This document shows positions 1 through 5,319 of a DNA stretch of 6,561 bases, piece by piece. Location: NCBI GenBank assembly GCA_900554625.1, contig USHP01000115.1:1-6561 (forward strand), in the 5' to 3' direction. Position numbers and translations under genes: made by a program. The notes beneath the pieces are model-generated. The model was given only the letters and a program-made list of their open reading frames with translations. It ran no database searches and had not been told where the DNA came from. The stretch is from an uncultured Eubacteriales bacterium. Its GTDB lineage: Bacteria; Bacillota; Clostridia; Oscillospirales; Oscillospiraceae. Position 1 is the first letter of the stretch. Every line of letters starts with the position of its first letter.

Positions 1-1221
1 GCCCGGAAGCATCCCGGCATGTTTTACGCGTTGCCCCAGGCGCCTCAGCAGTTCAAGCAGCTGCTGATGACTTCCGGCTTTGACCGCTATTTCCAGATTG
101 CTCCCTGCTTCCGGGACGAGGATGCCCGTGGAGACCGCAGCCCCGGCGAATTCTATCAGCTGGATATGGAAATGGCCTTTGCTTCCCAGGAAGATGTTTT
201 TGCGGTGCTGGAGGATGTCCTGCCGCCCATCTTTGCCAAGTATGGCACGTATTCCGTGGCCTCCACCGCGCCCTTCCAGCGGATTCCATACCTGGAGGCC
301 ATGGAGCGCTATGGCTCGGACAAGCCCGACCTGCGCATTGACCTGACCTGCCAGGATGTCACGGAGCTGCTGGAGGACTGCGGCTTTGGCCCCTTTGCCG
401 GCCAGCAGATCAAGGCGGTGGCGGTGAGCGGCTTTACCGCAACGCGCAAGCAGATTGATAAGCTCTGCGCCGACGCGGAAGTGATTTCCGGCAATAAAGC
501 GTATTGGTTCAAGCTGGATGAGAAGGGGGAAATCTCCGGCGGTATTGCCAAGTTCCTCCAGGAGAAGAAGCAGGCGGTGATCGACCGGCTGAAGCTGGAA
601 CCCAATACCTTTGTAGCCTTGAGCTGCGGGAAAAACCTGGCCGCGCAGAAAACCGCCGGCGTGCTCCGCCGCTTGCTGGGCGAGCTGTGCCCCCAGCATA
701 TGAACCGGGAGCGCTACGAATTCTGCTGGATTGTGGACTTCCCCATGTACGAAATCGGCGAAGAGTCCGGCGCTCTGGAATTCTGCCACAACCCCTTCTC
801 CATGCCCCAGGGCGGTCTGAAGGCTCTGGAAGAGGCAGAAGGCGATGTAGAGAAGCTGCTGGCCATCAACGCCAACCAGTACGACCTGGTGTGCAACGGC
901 TATGAATCTGCCTCCGGTGCTGTCCGGAACCATGATCCCGAGATCATGGTCAAGGCCTTCCAGATGGTGGGTCTGGGCGAAGAGGACGTGAAGGCCAAGT
1001 TCCCCGCCATGTACAACGCCTTCACCTACGGCGCACCTCCCCATGCCGGTGCCGCTCCCGGTGTGGACCGTCTGATTATGCTGCTGACCGGTGAGGAAAG
1101 CATCCGGGAGGTCATCACCTTCCCCATGAACAAGAACGCCCAGGATCTGATGATGGGCGCTCCCACCACCGTAGACAAGAGCCAGCTGGACACCGTTCAC
1201 ATCGCTCTGGTAGAAGAATAA
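1..1221 (+). CDS. aspS: Aspartyl-tRNA synthetase, 3' part (5' end outside window)
   Basis: This class II aminoacyl-tRNA synthetase charges tRNA with aspartate in the cytoplasm. The frame is open from base 1 (A-R-K-H-P-G before the first in-frame ATG at 19), so that ATG is internal and the N-terminal anticodon-binding domain lies outside. 406 residues are visible, against about 590 for a whole bacterial enzyme. The visible part starts in the catalytic core at HPGMFYALPQAPQQFKQLLM. Class II motif 2 (FRDEDARGDR, visible residues 37-46) is followed by the bacterial GAD insertion in the middle, and motif 3 with GVDRL lies at about 354-358 near the C-terminus. The catalytic core reads SPGEFYQLDMEM and HNPFSMPQGG, a version I associate with alphaproteobacterial-type AspRS rather than the E. 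coli type (RADRQPEFTQID, HHPFT). Identity is certain; the subfamily remark is from memory. A terminator follows directly. Confidence 0.98.
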   Translation, partial: ARKHPGMFYALPQAPQQFKQLLMTSGFDRYFQIAPCFRDEDARGDRSPGEFYQLDMEMAFASQEDVFAVLEDVLPPIFAKYGTYSVASTAPFQRIPYLEAMERYGSDKPDLRIDLTCQDVTELLEDCGFGPFAGQQIKAVAVSGFTATRKQIDKLCADAEVISGNKAYWFKLDEKGEISGGIAKFLQEKKQAVIDRLKLEPNTFVALSCGKNLAAQKTAGVLRRLLGELCPQHMNRERYEFCWIVDFPMYEIGEESGALEFCHNPFSMPQGGLKALEEAEGDVEKLLAINANQYDLVCNGYESASGAVRNHDPEIMVKAFQMVGLGEEDVKAKFPAMYNAFTYGAPPHAGAAPGVDRLIMLLTGEESIREVITFPMNKNAQDLMMGAPTTVDKSQLDTVHIALVEE

Positions 1222-1226
1222 TTCTC

Positions 1227-1265
1227 AAGCCGCTCCTGCCCTGGCTTTGGCGGAGCGGCTTTTTT
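1227..1265 (+). terminator. Intrinsic terminator of aspS
   Basis: A perfect 10-bp stem, AAGCCGCTCC (1227-1236) with GGAGCGGCTT (1252-1261), runs straight into a T tract (1260-1265). It starts 6 bases after the aspS stop. The loop can form a further GCC/GGC pairing. It separates aspS from the sigma-factor operon. Confidence 0.93.
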
Positions 1266-1283
1266 CTAAATTTTTTGATTTCC

Positions 1284-1312
1284 TTGCAACCAAGATGGAA
1301 TTTTGTCGAGAC
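1284..1312 (+). promoter_or_regulatory. Candidate ECF-type promoter of the sigma/anti-sigma operon
   Basis: TTGCAACC (1284-1291) carries the AAC core typical of ECF sigma -35 elements. Sixteen bases after that core lies CGAGAC (1307-1312), where an ECF -10 element (usually CGTC-like) is expected. It is 30 bases upstream of the start codon of an ECF sigma gene, which fits autoregulation. The -10 match is imperfect, and a GTC three bases earlier gives a competing but poorly spaced reading. The assignment is inference. Confidence 0.4.
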
Positions 1313-1320
1313 TTTAATTA

Positions 1321-1338
1321 GGGAAAGGAGGTTTTCCC
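1321..1338 (+). promoter_or_regulatory. Ribosome binding site of the sigma factor inside a small hairpin
   Basis: The Shine-Dalgarno AAGGAGG (1325-1331) lies 10 bases before the ATG at 1342 and fixes that start. It is flanked by complementary arms GGGAAA (1321-1326) and TTTCCC (1333-1338), so the core GGAGGT forms the loop of a 6-bp stem. Confidence 0.6.
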
Positions 1339-1341
1339 CTC

Positions 1342-1902
1342 ATGGAAGATCAGCAGATTGTGGATCTGTACTGGGAGCGCAACGAGGACGCCATCCGGAA
1401 AACCGAGGAAAAATACGACCGTTACTTAACCAAAATCGCCTACAACATTTTAGCCAACGCTGAGGACAGCCGGGAGAGCGTCAACGATACCTACCTGGCA
1501 GCCTGGAACTCCATGCCGCCCCACCGGCCCAGTATCCTGCCGTCCTACCTGGCCAAGCTGACCCGCCGGATTTCCATTGACTGTTTCCGGGGCAAAACCC
1601 GGGCCAAGCGGATGCCGTCGGAGTATGTGCTGTCACTGAGTGAACTGGATGACTGTGTTTCCGGCGGAAACAGCACCGAGGAAATCATCAACGTCAAATT
1701 TTTGGCAGACGCCATCGGCGTGTATCTGCGGCTGCAAAGCCCGGAGGCCCGCAACGCCTTCATCGGCCGGTACTACTACCTGGCTTCTCTGAAAGAGGTT
1801 GCCCGGTACTGCGGCATGTCCGAAAGCAAAGCCAAAAGCCTGCTCTACCGCACCCGGGTCGGGCTGAAAGAGTATCTTCAAAAGGAGGGCTTTAACCTAT
1901 GA
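1342..1902 (+). CDS. ECF-type RNA polymerase sigma factor (sigma-70 family)
   Basis: The 186-residue length is normal for an ECF sigma factor, which redirects RNA polymerase to a small regulon. Region 2 covers roughly residues 20-90. It includes EDSRESVNDTYLAAWNSMPP (41-60), corresponding to the 2.1/2.2 core-binding helices, and LAKLTRRISIDCFR (70-83), the 2.3/2.4 -10 recognition helix. An acidic linker follows (about 95-118). Region 4 (about 120-180) ends in a helix-turn-helix, SLKEVARYCGMSESKAKSLLYR (149-170), for the -35 element. The start is set by AAGGAGG at 1325-1331. The gene overlaps the next by four bases (ATGA), so the pair is translationally coupled; sigma followed by a membrane protein is the standard sigma/anti-sigma arrangement. 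The ECF subgroup cannot be assigned by eye. Confidence 0.92.
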   Translation: MEDQQIVDLYWERNEDAIRKTEEKYDRYLTKIAYNILANAEDSRESVNDTYLAAWNSMPPHRPSILPSYLAKLTRRISIDCFRGKTRAKRMPSEYVLSLSELDDCVSGGNSTEEIINVKFLADAIGVYLRLQSPEARNAFIGRYYYLASLKEVARYCGMSESKAKSLLYRTRVGLKEYLQKEGFNL

Positions 1903-2615
1903 CAACAGCGCAGCTTCACGATGCCATTGGCCTGCTGCCGGTGGATCTGATTGCGGAAACCGATGAACTTCGCTGCCGCAAGCAGCAGCGGCTTCACTGG
2001 CAGCGCTATGCCGCCATGGCCGCCGCTGTGGTTTTGGTGATTTGCGGCGGAGTCATCAGCTGGCGTCTTCTGCCCGGTTCCAAAACTGCCGCCGCACCGG
2101 AAGCCGCCCAGTTTGCCGCCGCCAGCGCCACCGTAGCCGACGAAGCCTTGTCGGGAGCCCAGGAACCCATGGCAGATGCTGCCGGCACGGGCAACGGCTC
2201 CCGCAACCTGGCTACTGCCGCTTCTATGTCGGTACATCTTGCCGCCACTCCGGCACTGACGGAAGCAGCACAAGCCCAGCCCACCTATGTGGCCCTGATG
2301 ACCTCCCTGGAGGACTGGCAAACCTATCATCAGCAGCAGGAAGGAAACTACGATCTTACCCAGCTGGATGCGGTGATGGACAGCCAGGACGAGGGGTATT
2401 TTGAATACCAGGATCTGGTGCTGATTCGCCTGAACGTCCCCGCCTCCACTGATCCCGCTGTGGAGAATATGGTGTGGGAAGAAGGCAGCCTGGAAGTCTA
2501 CCTGGACAATACGGCAACCCAAGAAGATGCCGGCCAAACCTGCTGGCACATTGCCCTGGATGTGGAAAAGGGCGCACTTGCCGACGCGGACAAAATTCAG
2601 CTGATAGTGAAATAA
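1899..2615 (+). CDS. Putative single-pass membrane anti-sigma factor with extracytoplasmic domain
   Basis: This 238-residue protein probably holds the upstream sigma factor inactive at the membrane. The short N-terminal cytoplasmic segment (1-36) carries LHDAIGLLPVDLIAE, a motif often seen at the start of clostridial anti-sigma-like proteins. One transmembrane helix follows (about 37-58, AAMAAAVVLVICGGVISW). After an Ala-rich, low-complexity linker (about 62-126), a folded external domain (about 128-238) has the pattern YFEYQDLVLIRL ... LEVYLDN ... CWHIALDVEK. This recalls the C-terminal domain of PrcB-like proteins; that likeness is from memory and is tentative. There is no zinc-binding HxxxCxxC motif, so it is not a ZAS-type anti-sigma factor. 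AAGGAGG (1882-1888) lies 10 bases before the ATG, and the start overlaps the sigma stop. The role comes mainly from context. Confidence 0.72.
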   Translation: MTTAQLHDAIGLLPVDLIAETDELRCRKQQRLHWQRYAAMAAAVVLVICGGVISWRLLPGSKTAAAPEAAQFAAASATVADEALSGAQEPMADAAGTGNGSRNLATAASMSVHLAATPALTEAAQAQPTYVALMTSLEDWQTYHQQQEGNYDLTQLDAVMDSQDEGYFEYQDLVLIRLNVPASTDPAVENMVWEEGSLEVYLDNTATQEDAGQTCWHIALDVEKGALADADKIQLIVK

Positions 2616-2622
2616 TCCCCCA

Positions 2623-2661
2623 CCCCGGCTCCGCCCTGTTTCGGAAGGAGCCGGGGGTTTT
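2623..2661 (+). terminator. Intrinsic terminator of the sigma/anti-sigma operon
   Basis: CCCCGGCTCC (2623-2632) pairs perfectly with GGAGCCGGGG (2647-2656) around a 14-base loop, and TTTT follows at 2658-2661. It lies 8 bases after the stop of the membrane protein and closes that operon. Confidence 0.9.
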
Positions 2662-2736
2662 CCGTTTCTTTGCCGCCTTGGAAAAGTTTTTGTAATTTTT
2701 TCCATTTTTCCTCTTCCCTTTTTTGGCTTTGTCATA

Positions 2737-2742
2737 TATAAT
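2737..2742 (+). promoter_or_regulatory. -10 element candidate for the GH13 gene
   Basis: A perfect TATAAT lies in the AT-rich gap between the preceding terminator and the GH13 gene, 45 bases before its ATG. No good TTGACA-like -35 is present at 16-18 bases upstream, so the promoter would be weak or need an activator. The gap otherwise holds only T-rich sequence and a weak GGAAAA/TTTTCC inverted repeat (2680-2703). Confidence 0.5.
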
Positions 2743-2787
2743 AACCAATGGCGACCCCTTTTGATACCAAGACCCGAGGAGAGAACC

Positions 2788-4629
2788 ATGAGAATCCTAT
2801 ACGACAGCAAGCAATCCATCTTTAAATCCCCCTTTGGTACCCTGGTACCGAACCAGGTATGTACCCTGCATATCCACATTCCTGCCACCGTCCGGGCAAC
2901 CAAGGTTACCTGCCTTCTCAATGTCGACGGCAACGGCAGCGTACAATATGTTTCCCTGCTTTTGAAAGAGCGCCAGGGGCCTTATGAAATTTTCAGCGGA
3001 GAATTTTCCCTGGGCGAGCCGGGACTGTACTTTTACTACTTTTATATCGACACCCCCGAGGGGGGCTTCCGGCTGTTCAAGCAGGGAGACGACACCAATA
3101 TGGAAGCTGGCGACCTGTGGCAGCTCAGCTGCATCCCCGGGGATTTCCACACCCCGAACTGGGCCAAAGGCGCAACCTATTACCAGATTTCCCCCGATCG
3201 GTTCTGCCGCAGCGGCTCCTGTGACTTGACCGGCAAGCTGGAGCCTTACACCCTGCACCCGTACTGGTATGAAGATGTCCGCTGGCAGCCCACCAGCGAG
3301 GGCATTGTCCTGAACAACGATTTTTACGGCGGCAATTTCCGGGGCATCGCAGAGAAAATGGACTATATTGCCAGCCTTGGCACCACCATTTTGTATCTGA
3401 ACCCCATTACCAAGAGCTTTTCTTCCCACCGCTACGACACCGGCGATTACAAAACCCCAGACCCCATGCTGGGCACCGAGGAAGATTTTTCCGCCATGTG
3501 CCAGGCGGCCCACGACCGGGGCATCCGGGTGATTCTGGATGGGGTTTTCTCCCACACCGGTTCGGATAGCCTGTACTTTAACCGGGAGGGACATTTTGAC
3601 AGCTGCGGCGCTTACAATTCCCAGGATTCTGCCTACAGCAGCTGGTATACCTTCCACAACTGGCCCCGCAGCTACAACTGTTGGTGGAATTTTGACACTC
3701 TGCCCACGGTGAACAAAATGGAGCCTTCCTTCCTGGATTATATCATCCGGGATGAGGACAGCGTGGTGGCCCACTGGCTCCGGCTGGGTGCCGACGGCTA
3801 CCGGCTGGATGTGGCGGATGAGCTGCCTGACGAGTTTATCTGGCTGCTGCGCCAGCGGATTCACCAGGTCAAGCCCGATTCCCTGCTGTTGGGTGAAGTG
3901 TGGGAGGATGCCTCCAACAAATTCGCCTACGGCCAGCGCCGCACCTACTTTACCCGGGGCGAGCTGGACAGCGTGATGAACTATCCTTACCGCACCGCCA
4001 TCATCAACTACGTCCGGGGTCTGGACGGAGGCAAGGGGCTGAAGGATACCGTCATGACCATTGTGGAAAATTACCCCCCGGAAGTGGTACTGTGCAATAT
4101 GAACCTGCTGGGCACCCACGACACCCCCCGAATCTTAACGGCTCTGGTGGACGACTTCCATGGCAGCCGGGAGGAGCAGGCCCAGCGTCGCCTGTCCCGG
4201 AATCAGCTGGATGTGGCCTATGACCGGCTGCTCACCGCTTCCTTCCTCCAATACACCCTGCCGGGCAGCCCCTGCCTGTATTACGGCGACGAAGCCGGAA
4301 TGGAAGGTCACCGAGACCCCTTCAACCGCCGCCCCTTCCCTTGGGGCCAGGAGGACCAGCAGCTGCAAAATCATTTCCGTCGGTTGGGTCAGCTGCGGAA
4401 AAACTTTGCCGCTTTCCGTCTGGGTGACATTTCCTTCTTCAAAGCGGAGGACAAGCACCTGGGCTTTACCCGCAGCTACGGCGGCAAAACCTACCGGGTC
4501 TACTGCAACCGCAGCGGCGACGCCTGGGAAATCCCCTACGGCCGTCCTATTTTCGGCTACAATCTGCAAATTCTGGCACCGGACTGCCTGACCATCGGCC
4601 CCCGGGGCTATTGCGTCACGGAGGAGTAA
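2788..4629 (+). CDS. Cytoplasmic GH13 alpha-glucan hydrolase (neopullulanase/cyclomaltodextrinase-like)
   Basis: This 613-residue alpha-amylase-family enzyme likely hydrolyses alpha-1,4 (and possibly 1,6) bonds in maltodextrins, cyclodextrins or pullulan fragments. An N-terminal beta domain (about 1-120) resembles CBM34. The (beta/alpha)8 barrel follows, beginning near GATYYQISPDRF (128-139). All GH13 regions are present: region I DGVFSH (251-256); region II GYRLDVADE (337-345), with Arg339 and nucleophile Asp341; region III GEVWED (369-374), with acid/base Glu370; region IV GTHDT (442-446), with Asp445. Region V reads LPTVNK (305-310), where neopullulanases have MPKLN, supporting the GH13_20-like group. 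A short C-terminal beta domain ends the protein. There is no signal peptide, so it acts on imported oligosaccharides. GAGGAG (2776-2781), six bases upstream, selects this ATG over an in-frame TTG at 2761. Exact substrate specificity cannot be read from sequence. Confidence 0.93.
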   Translation: MRILYDSKQSIFKSPFGTLVPNQVCTLHIHIPATVRATKVTCLLNVDGNGSVQYVSLLLKERQGPYEIFSGEFSLGEPGLYFYYFYIDTPEGGFRLFKQGDDTNMEAGDLWQLSCIPGDFHTPNWAKGATYYQISPDRFCRSGSCDLTGKLEPYTLHPYWYEDVRWQPTSEGIVLNNDFYGGNFRGIAEKMDYIASLGTTILYLNPITKSFSSHRYDTGDYKTPDPMLGTEEDFSAMCQAAHDRGIRVILDGVFSHTGSDSLYFNREGHFDSCGAYNSQDSAYSSWYTFHNWPRSYNCWWNFDTLPTVNKMEPSFLDYIIRDEDSVVAHWLRLGADGYRLDVADELPDEFIWLLRQRIHQVKPDSLLLGEVWEDASNKFAYGQRRTYFTRGELDSVMNYPYRTAIINYVRGLDGGKGLKDTVMTIVENYPPEVVLCNMNLLGTHDTPRILTALVDDFHGSREEQAQRRLSRNQLDVAYDRLLTASFLQYTLPGSPCLYYGDEAGMEGHRDPFNRRPFPWGQEDQQLQNHFRRLGQLRKNFAAFRLGDISFFKAEDKHLGFTRSYGGKTYRVYCNRSGDAWEIPYGRPIFGYNLQILAPDCLTIGPRGYCVTEE

Positions 4630-4632
4630 GCC

Positions 4633-4806
4633 ATGGAAAAAGAATGCTTTTTCAGCGGCTACTGCCGTCAGCTGGACGGCAGCCGGGTGGTGGAAGCGGT
4701 GCTGGAAGACGGCAAGCTGACTGAGGTAGACTGCTGCTATGGCAACTGTATCTACGAAGGCAGCTGCCCCATTGCAGCAGAACTTCAAAAGGCCCAGGAA
4801 GAATAA
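4633..4806 (+). CDS. Small cysteine-rich protein of unknown function (57 aa)
   Basis: A complete 57-residue frame starts 3 bases after the GH13 stop. It has a strong Shine-Dalgarno GGAGGAG (4620-4626) embedded in the end of the GH13 gene, six bases before the ATG, so the two genes are almost certainly cotranscribed. The protein begins MEKECFFSGYCRQLDG and has a compact cysteine cluster EVDCCYGNCIYEGSCPIAAE (31-50). Cysteines are at 5, 11, 34, 35, 39 and 45, a density that suggests metal binding or a zinc-ribbon-like mini-fold. No signal peptide or membrane segment is seen. Codon usage resembles the upstream gene. I do not recognise a named family, although small proteins with a similar CxYGxC...C pattern seem familiar from gut Clostridia. 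Function is unknown. Confidence 0.75.
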   Translation: MEKECFFSGYCRQLDGSRVVEAVLEDGKLTEVDCCYGNCIYEGSCPIAAELQKAQEE

Positions 4807-4807
4807 C

Positions 4808-4834
4808 AATGGCGGGATGCTGATGCATCCCGCC
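4808..4834. repeat. 27-bp palindromic repeat, copy 1
   Basis: The copy begins two bases after the stop codon of the small Cys-rich gene. TGGCGGGATGC (4810-4820) and GCATCCCGCCA (4825-4835) form a perfect 11-bp stem with loop TGAT. All 27 bases recur exactly at 5039-5065 in the same orientation. It may end the GH13 transcript, but no T tract follows (ATCTGCGTGTCT). Confidence 0.9.
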
Positions 4835-4862
4835 ATCTGCGTGTCTAAAATGCCTCGCAGAG

Positions 4863-4882
4863 TTTGTCCTCCAGAGGACAAA
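4863..4882. repeat. Inner hairpin A
   Basis: TTTGTCCT (4863-4870) pairs perfectly with AGGACAAA (4875-4882) around the loop CCAG. It shares the arms TTTGTCC/GGACAAA with hairpin C at 4951-4978. Confidence 0.8.
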
Positions 4883-4895
4883 TAAAGTCAAAACC

Positions 4896-4928
4896 GTTTT
4901 CGACCGGGGCATGTACCTGGGCGAAAAC
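4896..4928. repeat. Inner hairpin B
   Basis: GTTTTCG (4896-4902) pairs with CGAAAAC (4922-4928) across 19 bases. Two further C-G pairs are possible if A4903 bulges. This is the weakest of the series. Its arms are the inverse order of those in the hairpin at 4990-5038 (TTTTCG then CGAAAA, against CGAAAA then TTTTCG). Confidence 0.55.
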
Positions 4929-4950
4929 ACTTTACAGGCTGCAAGTGTGG

Positions 4951-4978
4951 AATTTGTCCCCCGTCGGGGGGACAAATT
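4951..4978. repeat. Inner hairpin C
   Basis: AATTTGTCCCCC (4951-4962) pairs perfectly with GGGGGACAAATT (4967-4978) around the loop GTCG, a 12-bp stem. It is highly stable and symmetrical. No T tract follows on either strand beyond the arms themselves. Confidence 0.9.
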
Positions 4979-4989
4979 ATGCGCGCAGC

Positions 4990-5038
4990 AGACTGCCAAA
5001 GTTTGTCGAAAAAGCCCGCAGGGGTTTTTCGACAGTCT
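4990..5038. repeat. Inner hairpin D with outer closing arms
   Basis: TGTCGAAAAA (5004-5013) pairs with TTTTTCGACA (5025-5034), and the apex adds CCC/GGG after one G-G mismatch. AGACT (4990-4994) can also pair with AGTCT (5034-5038), closing a larger imperfect stem with a one-sided bulge. It ends directly against the second 27-bp repeat. Confidence 0.85.
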
Positions 5039-5065
5039 AATGGCGGGATGCTGATGCATCCCGCC
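5039..5065. repeat. 27-bp palindromic repeat, copy 2
   Basis: All 27 bases are identical to 4808-4834, offset by 231 bases. The stem is TGGCGGGATGC/GCATCCCGCC with loop TGAT; the outermost pair of copy 1 is lost here. On the minus strand it begins two bases after the restored stop codon of the RHH gene, mirroring the position of copy 1 after the Cys-rich gene. Confidence 0.9.
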
Positions 5066-5067
5066 TG

Positions 5068-5260
5068 TTACTTTATCTGCTCATCCTGCTCTGACAGATC
5101 AATTTTTCCATGTTCTTTTTCAAATTCCGCCACCCGTTTTTTTCAGGTACTGCTCAATTTCCTTGTTGGCAGAGCGGCCTTCCCACTGGGCAATGTAGCG
5201 GAACTTCTGAAACAAAAGCCTGTCAATCCGCAGCGTATAACGCAAAAGCTTCTCGTCCAT
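5068..5260 (-). pseudogene. Arc-like ribbon-helix-helix DNA-binding protein, frameshifted at an A7 run
   Basis: On the minus strand the ATG at 5260 opens MDEKLLRYTLRIDRLL, then FQKFRYIAQWEGRSANKEIEQ. This matches the Arc-repressor RHH fold: a DNA-contacting strand YTLRID (8-13), helix 1 and the GRSANKEI turn before helix 2. As written the frame ends early (KKTGGGI, stop at 5120-5122). After the run of seven A residues (T7 at 5137-5143 on the plus strand), removing one A continues as KKRVAEFEKEHGKIDLSEQD and stops at 5068-5070. That restores a 63-residue protein with the charged C-terminal tail expected after helix 2. The truncated 46-residue product would still keep the RHH core. The start at 5260 is preferred over an upstream ATG at 5326 because of AGGTG five bases upstream and because the RHH fold begins there. 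The cause may be mutation, slippage, phase variation or a homopolymer sequencing error. Confidence 0.8.
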
Positions 5261-5302
5261 ATTTACACCTGCTTTCCACCATGATGACATTACTATGCCT
5301 AA

Positions 5303-5308
5303 ATTATA
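5303..5308 (-). promoter_or_regulatory. -10 element of the RHH gene
   Basis: A perfect TATAAT on the minus strand lies 42 bases upstream of the RHH start codon at 5260. No consensus -35 is visible; the position where one would fall (about 5325-5332) is inside the inverted repeat at 5320-5340. Confidence 0.55.
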
Positions 5309-5319
5309 GCGAAAAAATT

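Larger units (their letters stand above)
4808..5065. other. Hairpin-dense intergenic block bounded by a 27-bp direct repeat
   Basis: This 258-base stretch lies between the convergent Cys-rich and RHH genes and has no credible gene. It contains six hairpins in series, at 4810-4835, 4863-4882, 4896-4928, 4951-4978, 4990-5038 and 5041-5065; the outermost two are the identical repeats. Three inner hairpins share an opening TTTGTC. Possible readings are a palindromic repetitive element or MITE, a structured RNA, or stacked bidirectional terminators. Frames running through it on either strand are made of the repeats (for example MHQHPAI occurring twice) and are not taken as genes. Confidence 0.7.

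Noticed and set aside
2761..2790. TTG start for the GH13 gene at 2761
   Set aside because: The extra residues MIPRPEERT are encoded by the ribosome binding site region itself; the ATG at 2788 has GAGGAG at the right distance.
2838..2851. Tandem GGTACC sites near the start of the GH13 gene
   Set aside because: They fall inside conserved-looking coding sequence (GTLVP) and are explained by codon choice.
1878..2933. Minus-strand open frame (351 codons) opposite the anti-sigma gene
   Set aside because: It crosses a terminator, a promoter gap and the GH13 start, and its translation looks like a shadow of the coding strand.
2797..4119. Long minus-strand open frame (440 codons) opposite the GH13 gene
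   Set aside because: The plus-strand frame carries all GH13 catalytic motifs; the antisense frame is low-complexity Val/Gly/Ala-rich and has no recognisable domain or ribosome site.
4135..4881. Minus-strand open frame (248 codons) over the GH13 end and the Cys-rich gene
   Set aside because: It is antisense to two well-supported genes and begins inside the hairpin block; no motif or ribosome site supports it.
4652..5059. Minus-strand open frame (135 codons) across the hairpin block with MHQHPAI twice
   Set aside because: The repeated peptide is just the translated 27-bp repeat, and the frame overlaps the Cys-rich gene on the other strand.
4808..5065. CRISPR array
   Set aside because: Only two copies of the 27-mer are present, 231 bases apart, with structured rather than spacer-like sequence between them and no cas genes.
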